Shown one piece after another: positions 1 through 4,130 of a stretch of 6,524 nt of DNA. The stretch covers positions 1 through 6,524 of the forward strand of contig CALABP010000078.1 of assembly GCA_937885695.1 (NCBI GenBank), read 5' to 3'. The stretch is from DTU089 sp002440045. Lineage in GTDB: Bacteria; Bacillota; Clostridia; Oscillospirales; Acutalibacteraceae. Position 1 is the stretch's first letter; every line of letters begins with the position of its first letter. Made by a program: the position numbers and the translations under genes. Under the pieces are notes generated by a model that searched no databases, was not told where the DNA came from, and saw only the letters and a program-made list of their open reading frames with translations.

Positions 1-630
1 GGTATATTCTATATCCGTTCCCGATTTAACGTTTTCATATGTAATTTCGGCGCGCGTTTTCGCCGTTGCCGCCGTTTCGGCGTCAAGAGCGCTTTCGGGC
101 GCGTTTTCAACCTTGGCTTTTGAAAGAACCTCTCTTAAAGCGCCTGCGTCGTATCCCCACGAAAGAGAATAGCCGTCCTTTTTCAGCGTTACAAGATTTT
201 CTTTGTCAAGCTTTTTTGAAAATCCGATTTCAAATTTATTCTTTTGGTTTTTGTATGTGCCGCTTTCTTTATCATAAAGGAGGCTGTTGTCAATATCTTC
301 GAGCTTTCCGTCATTTTCATAATGAACCGCGCCCGAATACACAACCGCTTTGGTTGTTCCGTCTTTTAAAACAAAATGCTTTACGTTTTCTTCTCTGCGC
401 GATGTGTCCTCGCCGATTATTTCGGCTGTTTCATTTTCGCCTTTTGAGGATATTCCTCCGTAAAGCTCCTCTGTTTCGTTTGCCGCCGCATCTTCGGCGC
501 TTATTGTGCTTTCGTTTGTCTTTTTCTCGTCTGCACTTAATGCAAACGTCTGAAACGGCAGTATTTCTACCGCTAAAAGCACCGTCAGCACCGCTGACAT
601 GAGCCGCATTATCACTCTTGATTTTGCCAT
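1..630 (-). CDS. RHS/DNRLRE-type secreted wall protein, N-terminal part (runs off the left edge)
   Basis: The frame stays open from the ATG at 630 to base 1, giving the first 210 residues of a longer protein. AGGAGG at 640-645, nine bases upstream, fixes the start. Residues 1-33 look like a signal peptide: basic start (MAKSRVIMR), hydrophobic core (LMSAVLTVLLAVEI), and an Ala-type cleavage region near TFALSA. Then comes an acidic, low-complexity linker (about 34-80). Residues 85-117 contain HFVLKDGTTKAVVYSGAVHY and a KLEDIDNSL stretch. With GYSLSWGYD (153-161) and ITYENVKSGTDIEYT at the edge, this is the pattern I know from the N-termini of clostridial RHS-repeat or DNRLRE-domain surface proteins (WapA-like). 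Those are large exported proteins, often with C-terminal toxin domains or wall-binding modules, which cannot be seen here. The family call is from recognition and not from an alignment. It transcribes away from the repeat region that abuts its upstream side. Confidence 0.82.
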   Translation of the reverse strand, partial: MAKSRVIMRLMSAVLTVLLAVEILPFQTFALSADEKKTNESTISAEDAAANETEELYGGISSKGENETAEIIGEDTSRREENVKHFVLKDGTTKAVVYSGAVHYENDGKLEDIDNSLLYDKESGTYKNQKNKFEIGFSKKLDKENLVTLKKDGYSLSWGYDAGALREVLSKAKVENAPESALDAETAATAKTRAEITYENVKSGTDIEYT

Positions 631-682
631 AAGGGCTTTCCTCCTGTTTTTTTATTCTTTTGCGGGGGGAATCGGATTCTAG

Positions 683-694
683 TTATTTGTACAT
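683..694 (-). other. Possible three-codon minigene (Met-Tyr-Lys) upstream of the RHS-like gene
   Basis: On the minus strand AAAGGAG (704-710) stands nine bases before ATG TAC AAA TAA. The stop lies 52 bases before the RHS-like start. The good ribosome site and spacing are visible. Function is unknown: it could be a leader minigene, the remnant of a gene whose body was lost to the neighbouring repeats, or chance. Confidence 0.25.
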
Positions 695-713
695 TGGACT
701 CAGCTCCTTTCTT

Positions 714-769
714 TTAGCTTTTAGCTGTTAGCTATTAGCTATTAGCCGTTAGCTGTTAGCCTTTAGCGC
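714..769. repeat. Heptanucleotide tandem array TTAGCNN, eight copies
   Basis: Eight consecutive heptamers in perfect phase start at 714, 721, 728, 735, 742, 749, 756 and 763: TTAGCTT, TTAGCTG, TTAGCTA, TTAGCTA, TTAGCCG, TTAGCTG, TTAGCCT, TTAGCGC. The first five bases are invariant and the last two vary. The array runs directly into the first hairpin of the palindromic element at 769. A two-copy relic of the same array (TTAGCCG TTAGCGC, about 1498-1511) precedes the decayed element copy, so heptamers and hairpin element seem to belong together. No spacers separate the units, so this is not a CRISPR array. Confidence 0.9.
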
Positions 770-968
770 GCGGCGATGCCGCGATTGTATTCCGCACGTT
801 GTGCGGAAATTTTATGGGGAACGCTTGCGCGTTCCGGCGGGCGGCAGGTTGCCGCCCCTACGGGGAATATAGGGAAACCGGCGCGAAAGCCGTAGGTTTT
901 TCTATGAAATATTACATTTTATAGTTTAACACAGTCGATTGTTTATACCATTAACAAATACAAAGCGA
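763..968 (+). repeat. Four-hairpin modular repeat, copy A with tail
   Basis: Four short hairpins follow one another. H1 769-783 is CGCGGC-GAT-GCCGCG. H2 792-806 is CCGCAC-GTT-GTGCGG. H3 818-835 is GGAACGC-TTGC-GCGTTCC. H4 839-857 is an 8-bp stem GGGCGGCA/TGCCGCCC with loop GGT. A tail follows with AGGGAAACCGGCGC and AAAGCC (871-890), then an AT-rich stretch holding TTGTT...AACAA (about 939-957). Bases 788-857 are identical to 1188-1257 in copy B except for length of a C run at the end. No reading frame is credible. I infer an interspersed intergenic repeat, perhaps a non-autonomous mobile element; no terminal repeats or target duplication are evident. Confidence 0.85.
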
Positions 969-985
969 AGTTACATTACACACCG

Positions 986-1019
986 TAGGGAAACCGGCGC
1001 CAAAACCGACGAATTTTTG
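986..1019 (+). repeat. Extra copy of the tail block of the four-hairpin repeat
   Basis: The block beginning TAGGGAAACCGGCGCC, followed by AAAACCG and a T-rich end, repeats the tail found at 870-901 after copy A and, more diverged, at about 1267-1301 after copy B. It stands alone here without the four hairpins. It suggests that the tail can be copied independently or that a unit has lost its head. Confidence 0.6.
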
Positions 1020-1061
1020 TAAAAAATGCCTGTGAAGTGTGGTTTTTCCGCTTCACGGGCA
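1018..1061 (-). terminator. Intrinsic terminator, minus strand
   Basis: Bases 1027-1039 pair with 1049-1061 in a 13-bp stem (TGCCTGTGAAGTG with CGCTTCACGGGCA, two G-T wobbles) around a 9-base loop. Read on the minus strand the stem is followed at once by six T residues (1026-1021). On the plus strand there is no T run after the stem, so only the minus direction fits. No minus-strand gene ends near it. The nearest one upstream in that direction is the anti-sigma gene ending at 2167, so the site may stop read-through from that operon, or it may be left over from a lost gene. Confidence 0.65.
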
Positions 1062-1162
1062 ATTAAAATTTCAAGGTGCATTTTGTCGGGATTTGTCAAA
1101 GCAATGTTGGCTTTCGGTCAATTAATACATCAAAAATTATTCAGTTTTTACAGGCGTTATCT

Positions 1163-1372
1163 GCACGCGGCGGCGGTGCCGCGATTTTATTCCGCACGTT
1201 GTGCGGAAATTTTATGGGGAACGCTTGCGCGTTCCGGCGGGCGGCAGGTTGCCGCCCTACGGGGATTAGGGGTAAATCGGCGCTAAAGCCACAGGGTTTT
1301 TATATAAAAATACATTTTAAATTTTGTAGTTTAATACAGCCATTGTTTATACAATTAACAAATGACAAGGCG
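1163..1372 (+). repeat. Four-hairpin modular repeat, copy B with tail
   Basis: This is the second direct copy, offset by exactly 400 bases from copy A through its core. H1 has changed to CGGC-GGT-GCCG (1171-1181). H2 (1192-1206), H3 (1218-1235) and H4 (1239-1257) are the same as in A. The tail (AGGGGTAAATCGGCGC with AAAGCC, then TTTAATACAGCCATTG and TTGTTTATACAATTAACAA) matches the tail of A with several substitutions. The hairpin core is thus far better conserved between copies than the tail. The upstream heptamers are not recognisable beyond a degenerate GGCGTTATCTG. Confidence 0.85.
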
Positions 1373-1389
1373 GTTTTTCTTTTACGCTT

Positions 1390-1483
1390 CGTAGGGGCGG
1401 CAATCTGCCGCCCGCCAAAAATGCGAAGCATTTTTCCGCTATACACCGCGCAATTGCGCGGTTATAATCGCGGCGAAGCCGTG
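1390..1483 (-). repeat. Four-hairpin modular repeat, inverted copy D
   Basis: Read on the minus strand the same hairpin order appears: H1 (1469-1483, core CGGC-TTC-GCCG), H2 (1445-1462, the perfect 18-base palindrome ACCGCGCAATTGCGCGGT), H3 (1417-1435, AAAAATGC-TTC-GCATTTTT), H4 (1395-1413, GGGCGGCA-GAT-TGCCGCCC), then CCTACG. Stem sequences of H2 and H3 differ completely from copies A and B yet remain self-complementary. H3 with its A5 and T5 flanks could also act as a bidirectional terminator-like hairpin. Confidence 0.8.
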
Positions 1484-1497
1484 TCAAATTTCAGCCG

Positions 1498-1577
1498 TTA
1501 GCCGTTAGCGCGGCAAAGGCGCGATTGTATTCCGCGTGAACGCGGAAATTTTAAAGAAAACGGCGTTGCCGCCCATA
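1498..1577 (+). repeat. Four-hairpin modular repeat, decayed copy C
   Basis: Two heptamers (TTAGCCG TTAGCGC) lead into an imperfect H1 (1509-1523), then GATTGTATT as in copy A, then H2 as CCGCGT-GA-ACGCGG (1532-1545). H3 is missing and H4 is reduced to CGGC-GTT-GCCG (1561-1571) before a diverged CCATACGG. It ends just before the A/T tracts of the promoter candidate for the secreted-protein gene. Confidence 0.7.
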
Positions 1578-1594
1578 CGGAAATTCGGGTGAAA

Positions 1595-1665
1595 AATTTT
1601 CAAAAAAATTTTTAAAAAATTTGCAAAAATGTGTCCTCTTTTTTTTAGCTGATGTGTAGTACAGA
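1595..1665 (+). promoter_or_regulatory. Candidate promoter of the secreted-protein gene, motif shared with the sigma operon
   Basis: A/T tracts at 1595-1625 (AATTTTC, A7, T5, A6, TTTG) resemble an UP element. TGTC stands at 1632-1635 and ATGTGTAGTACA at 1652-1663, 16 bases apart. The same 12-mer, TGTC box and similar A/T tracts occur on the minus strand at 4036-4112 before the sigma gene. The TGTC box would be a minus-35 and the GTGTAGTA part a minus-10 for an ECF-type factor. This is inferred from conservation and position; no start site is known. The untranslated leader to ATG 1706 would be short and contains the hairpin GGGG-CAAAA-CCCC (1668-1680). Confidence 0.5.
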
Positions 1666-1705
1666 GTGGGGCAAAACCCCAAAGAAAAATGAAAGAAGGA
1701 TTTTT

Positions 1706-2170
1706 ATGAAAACAAAAGGAATTAAAAGAATCATCGCAGGTATTGCGGCTGTTGTGCTTACGCTGCAAATCTTCTGCATTGCGGCGTATGCAGAAGCGAC
1801 GGAAAGCACCGGCTACCCCGTAAGCCCGCAATCTATTGTTGCAAATGAATGCAATGTTAACCCAAAGCTTTCGGGCAGCGGACTTTTAAGTGTAACCGTT
1901 TCATATGATAAGGTTGGCAACGAATTTTATTATTGTGACATGGTAACATATGTTGAGCGAAAAAACCTTGGCCTTATTTGGGGGCGCGTTGATATCGGAA
2001 CAACAGACAACGAATGGCTGCACAGAGCATACCCCGAAACTTTTAGCATAACATACAAAACCCAGCTTAAAAAGACCGGAACATACAGGGTAACAACAGA
2101 GTTCACCTTTACATCGGTAAGCAAAGAATCCGAAAGCGTCACAAAGAGAACCACAATAGTTTACGATTAA
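1706..2170 (+). CDS. Small secreted protein of unknown function
   Basis: The product has 154 residues. The start at 1706 is preferred because AAGGA (1696-1700) precedes it and a signal peptide begins there; an in-frame ATG at 1652 has no such site and lies inside the promoter candidate. Residues 1-29 form a signal peptide with basic head (MKTKGIKR), hydrophobic core (IIAGIAAVVLTLQIF) and the cleavage motif AYA-EA. The mature part is rich in alternating hydrophobic/polar stretches (LLSVTVSYD, ETFSITYKTQL, TYRVTTEFTF), which suggests a small beta sandwich. It has two cysteines (49 and 77) that could form a disulfide. There is no lipobox, wall anchor or membrane segment after the signal. I do not recognise the family. 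The stop overlaps the stop of the convergent anti-sigma gene, and the promoter motif is shared with the sigma operon, so a link to that regulatory module is inferred. Confidence 0.82.
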   Translation: MKTKGIKRIIAGIAAVVLTLQIFCIAAYAEATESTGYPVSPQSIVANECNVNPKLSGSGLLSVTVSYDKVGNEFYYCDMVTYVERKNLGLIWGRVDIGTTDNEWLHRAYPETFSITYKTQLKKTGTYRVTTEFTFTSVSKESESVTKRTTIVYD

Positions 2171-2964
2171 AAATATACGCCTTCTTCCCGAGCGTACTGC
2201 ACTGGGATTTTTGTTACGGATTTCACAACCTTTATTGCGTCTTCTCTGTCAAATACCCCGTTAACATCCAGCTCAAACACAAGGCCGTCTTCTTCCCAAA
2301 ACACGGTATATAATCTGCCGCAAGCATCGGAACGCGTGCAAAATTTCACATGCTTTTCGCCAATCATAAAATGTTCAAACGTAGTATGTTCCCAATCAAT
2401 ATTGCTTGAGTGCTTGCCTTCGAAAATGACTCTAAGGGATACACTGTCACCCTTCTTATTTTCGTACCGCAAGACTTCTTCACCGGCGGATACATCATAC
2501 CTATCTATCAGCCAAACATCTTCGGATGCGTCTAACCAATAGGTTCTGGGAAAATAGGTTATATCGTAAAGGTAATAATCCTTACCGACGGCATTGTCTT
2601 TGTCAACATCAAAAGTAATCTCGTAGAGGCCATATGGGATCTTTTCCCACTTCATTTTTGTTTCGTAGGAAGAGTTTACGGTAAGCGGTGTGACAAACAA
2701 TAAGCCTACGAATGCAATACAAAGCACTGCGGCACACGATTTGAATTTTCGGGTATTGATAATATCCCGGCACTTTGAAAAGGCAACGATTTTCGGTTTT
2801 TTCGATTCGTTGCCTTTTGTAAAGGCAATAATTTCTTTGCCCCTCTTTTCAAAGCGCCTTGAAAAACGGCGAGCCGCACCCTCTTTACTGTTTAAAACGT
2901 CCTCGAATTCTGCAAAATAAGCTTCTCTGAAAGCTTCTTTCAATTTGGAATCATTTTTCTGCAT
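2167..2964 (-). CDS. Anti-sigma-like one-TM protein with DUF4367-like outer domain
   Basis: The product has 265 residues from ATG 2964 (AGAGGGG at 2976-2982, 11 bases upstream). A GTG at 2976 would add four residues but has the purine-rich site touching it. The N-terminal third is cytoplasmic and charged (residues 1-73, many Lys/Arg/Glu), the usual place for sigma binding. One membrane segment follows (about 77-96, CAAVLCIAFVGLLFVTPLTV). The remaining 170 residues would lie outside. Their end (YTVFWEEDGLVFELDVNGVF, then REDAIKVVKSV) resembles the DUF4367 domain of clostridial membrane proteins paired with sigma factors. No zinc-binding HxxxCxxC motif of classic ZAS anti-sigma factors is visible. 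The gene overlaps the sigma gene by 14 bases, implying translational coupling and function as its antagonist. Its stop overlaps the convergent secreted-protein gene by four bases. Confidence 0.85.
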   Translation of the reverse strand: MQKNDSKLKEAFREAYFAEFEDVLNSKEGAARRFSRRFEKRGKEIIAFTKGNESKKPKIVAFSKCRDIINTRKFKSCAAVLCIAFVGLLFVTPLTVNSSYETKMKWEKIPYGLYEITFDVDKDNAVGKDYYLYDITYFPRTYWLDASEDVWLIDRYDVSAGEEVLRYENKKGDSVSLRVIFEGKHSSNIDWEHTTFEHFMIGEKHVKFCTRSDACGRLYTVFWEEDGLVFELDVNGVFDREDAIKVVKSVTKIPVQYAREEGVYF

Positions 2965-3655
2965 ATTCAGAGACACCCCTCTTTCTCATTTCTGTAAGAA
3001 GTATTCGTTTGCCCCTTACAATCTGCTTTTTAACAGCAGAAACACTTCTTTCAAGATGCTCTGCCGTTTCGGGAATGGTCAGGTCAAGAACAAAGTGATA
3101 ATACAGCGCGTCCCTATAAGGTTCGTCAAGGTTGCGTATTATCTCAACAAGCTCTTTATACTCCATTTTCACGGCAAGCGTTTCGAGCATATCCATACTG
3201 TCAACATCAGGCATATCATATGTTTCGCCGCTTTCGGTATCCTCCATTGAAACGCACTGATGCGAAACCCTTCGTTTTTCGTTTAAAGCCGCATTTTTTG
3301 TTGACTTTAAAAAGTAGTTTTTTAAATCGGTGTCGTTCTCGATACCTTCAACAAAAGGCAGATAATTGTCGGCAATTTTGAAAAACACGTTTTGAACAAT
3401 GTCCTCAGCGTCAGCCTCGTTCTTTACAAAAGACAAAGCAAGCTTGTACATCGACCGAGAAAACTGCTTGTAGGCATACTCAAAACGCGACGATTTTTCG
3501 TCCCCTTTCGACTTTTGCGCCGATTTCTTGGCTTTTTTATCAATTTTAGCCTTATTTGACTTAATATTATCTTTTTTTGTTTCGGGGGTAGCTTTACCCC
3601 CTGTTTTTTTCGGTTTGATTTTTTCGTTATCTAAATAATTCGCCGGCAACAACAC
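2951..3655 (-). CDS. ECF-like sigma-70 family RNA polymerase sigma factor with lysine-rich N-terminal extension
   Basis: The product has 234 residues. Region 2 spans about 58-129: EYAYKQFSRSMYKLALSFV, then the core-binding helix NEADAEDIVQNVFFKI (79-94), then LKNYFLKSTKNAALNEKRR (111-129). Region 4 spans about 167-222, with LDEPYRDALYYHFVL followed by the helix-turn-helix TIPETAEHLERSVSAVKKQI. Regions 1 and 3 are absent, as in ECF (group 4) factors. Residues 12-54 carry 17 lysines, an unusual tail that may be disordered and bind nucleic acid or polymerase. Start choice is unsettled: GTG 3655, TTG 3652 and TTG 3649 are consecutive, and AGGAGA (3658-3663) is 2, 5 and 8 bases from them, so TTG 3649 is best spaced. 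No ATG occurs before residue 69, which is already inside region 2. The overlapping anti-sigma gene supports the role. Confidence 0.9.
   Translation of the reverse strand: MLLPANYLDNEKIKPKKTGGKATPETKKDNIKSNKAKIDKKAKKSAQKSKGDEKSSRFEYAYKQFSRSMYKLALSFVKNEADAEDIVQNVFFKIADNYLPFVEGIENDTDLKNYFLKSTKNAALNEKRRVSHQCVSMEDTESGETYDMPDVDSMDMLETLAVKMEYKELVEIIRNLDEPYRDALYYHFVLDLTIPETAEHLERSVSAVKKQIVRGKRILLTEMRKRGVSEYAEK
3584..3610 (+). terminator. Intrinsic terminator antisense to the sigma gene
   Basis: GGGGGTA (3584-3590), loop GCTT, TACCCCC (3595-3601), then TG and seven T residues (3604-3610): a 7-bp GC-rich stem with a U tract, read on the plus strand. It lies inside the sigma coding sequence, where the minus strand encodes residues of the Lys/Gly/Pro segment. 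On the minus strand the hairpin is followed by GAAACAAAAAAAG, so it should not stop the sigma mRNA. It could end read-through from the convergent secreted-protein gene, or be a chance product of Lys codons flanking Gly and Pro codons. Confidence 0.6.
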
Positions 3656-3657
3656 TA

Positions 3658-3663
3658 TCTCCT
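3658..3663 (-). promoter_or_regulatory. Ribosome binding site of the sigma gene
   Basis: AGGAGA on the minus strand. It is the only strong site upstream of the frame. It argues for initiation at TTG 3649 (8 bases) over TTG 3652 (5 bases) or GTG 3655 (2 bases), and so for inefficient non-ATG initiation. Confidence 0.6.
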
Positions 3664-3750
3664 ATCCAAATAGCCGCACATACCACATTTCTGCAATAAT
3701 TACAAATACTGTGAAACCCCTGACGGCGCCCCGTACCCTCAAAAGAGCGC

Positions 3751-3824
3751 CCGCAATAAAAAGCCCGACCGACGCACCGCAATAAAAAGCGTGCATTGCG
3801 GTAAAAAGCAAAAAATATGTCGGT
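3751..3824 (-). promoter_or_regulatory. Repeat-built hairpin in the sigma leader, possible attenuator
   Basis: Within the presumed 5' leader, ACCGCAAT (3776-3783) pairs perfectly with ATTGCGGT (3795-3802) around an 11-base loop, and the flanking ACCGAC (3768-3773) pairs with GTCGGT (3819-3824). On the minus strand this is followed by CGGGC and five T residues, loosely like an intrinsic terminator. The hairpin is built from repeats: GCTTTTTATTGCGG occurs twice on the minus strand (3790-3777 and 3764-3751, 26 bases apart). A variant, GCTTTTTACCGCAA, lies at 3809-3796. Attenuation is inference, since the T run is short and five bases from the stem. Confidence 0.35.
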
Positions 3825-3880
3825 TCTTGAGTTTGGCTTGGATTTTAAAGCACAAGGCTATAAACGTGCCTTTTGCCTTT

Positions 3881-4008
3881 AGCTGACAAAAAAACAAGCC
3901 GCTACGAAAAACGCGTTTTTGTTTCCCGACGTTTTCCCCTCGTGCACGGTTTTGTGCAAAACGAAAGGTGCAAAACCGCATTTTAGCGGTCAGCTTGTTT
4001 TCTTGTCA
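3881..4008 (-). promoter_or_regulatory. Large structured element in the leader of the sigma operon
   Basis: TGACAAAAAAACAAG (3884-3898) pairs with CTTGTTTTCTTGTCA (3994-4008) with one mismatch, enclosing about 95 bases. Inside are the palindrome AAAAACGCGTTTTT (3908-3921), a stem CGGTTTTGTGC with GTGCAAAACCG (two wobbles), and the hairpin ACCGC-ATTTTA-GCGGT (3975-3990). Pairings compete: AGCGG 3985-3989 can join local ACCGC or distal CCGCT (3899-3903), and AGCTGAC (3881-3887) can join GTCAGCT (3989-3995) instead of the long stem. It sits between the promoter candidate and the sigma gene, so a regulatory 5' RNA is plausible. I recognise no known riboswitch. An inserted hairpin element (MITE-like) is the alternative; I see no target duplication. 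Confidence 0.4.
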
Positions 4009-4035
4009 TTGAAGGGCGAGAATTAACCCTCCAAT

Positions 4036-4119
4036 TGTACTACACATTCAAAAGCCAAACAGGTGACAAAATTTTTAAAAAAACTTCAAATTTTTTTATT
4101 TTTTTCAAAATTATTTGTC
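4036..4119 (-). promoter_or_regulatory. Candidate promoter of the sigma/anti-sigma operon
   Basis: On the minus strand A/T tracts (AATTTTG, A7, T, A7, TTTG from 4112 downward) are followed by TGTCAC (4068-4063) and, 17 bases after TGTC, by ATGTGTAGTACA (4047-4036). The same arrangement precedes the secreted-protein gene. A start near 4030 would give a leader of roughly 375 nt to the sigma gene. The A/T region is bounded by GACAAA/TTTGTC (4065-4070 and 4114-4119) and comes directly after the phosphomannomutase stop. No GC-rich terminator for that upstream operon is visible, so read-through into sigma is possible. Confidence 0.5.
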
Positions 4120-4130
4120 TTTTGGGGTAA

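Noticed and set aside
66..602. 178-codon plus-strand open frame opposite the RHS-like gene
   Set aside because: It is Phe/Leu/Arg-rich, lacks a ribosome site, and is the complement of a minus-strand frame with AGGAGG, signal peptide and recognisable family motifs.
1026..1501. Two overlapping plus-strand open frames in the repeat region
   Set aside because: They run through hairpins of the repeat copies, have no ribosome site, and their peptides (Cys/Arg/Ala-rich) look like translated palindromes.
714..1577. CRISPR array
   Set aside because: The heptamers have no spacers, and the larger repeats are few, palindrome-rich, in both orientations, with no cas genes.
1652..1705. Upstream in-frame ATG for the secreted protein
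   Set aside because: It lies within the shared promoter motif, has no ribosome site, and would place 18 charged residues before the signal peptide.
1505..1831. 108-codon minus-strand open frame
   Set aside because: It covers the promoter candidate and signal-peptide region of the plus-strand secreted gene and has no credible composition or ribosome site.
3660..3705. TTGTAA-N17-TATGTG as a housekeeping promoter just upstream of sigma
   Set aside because: The minus-10 is a poor match and the motif is not shared with other genes here. A second, proximal promoter remains possible but unsupported.
3739..3981. 80-codon minus-strand open frame in the sigma leader
   Set aside because: It spans the hairpin repeats and structured leader, and the peptide (Cys/Phe/Arg-rich) resembles nothing. 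A translated leader is not excluded but is not supported.
3884..4008. Insertion sequence or MITE with 15-base terminal inverted repeats
   Set aside because: There is no transposase and no target-site duplication (GCCTTTAGC on one side, TTGAAGGGC on the other). It is kept only as the alternative to a structured leader.
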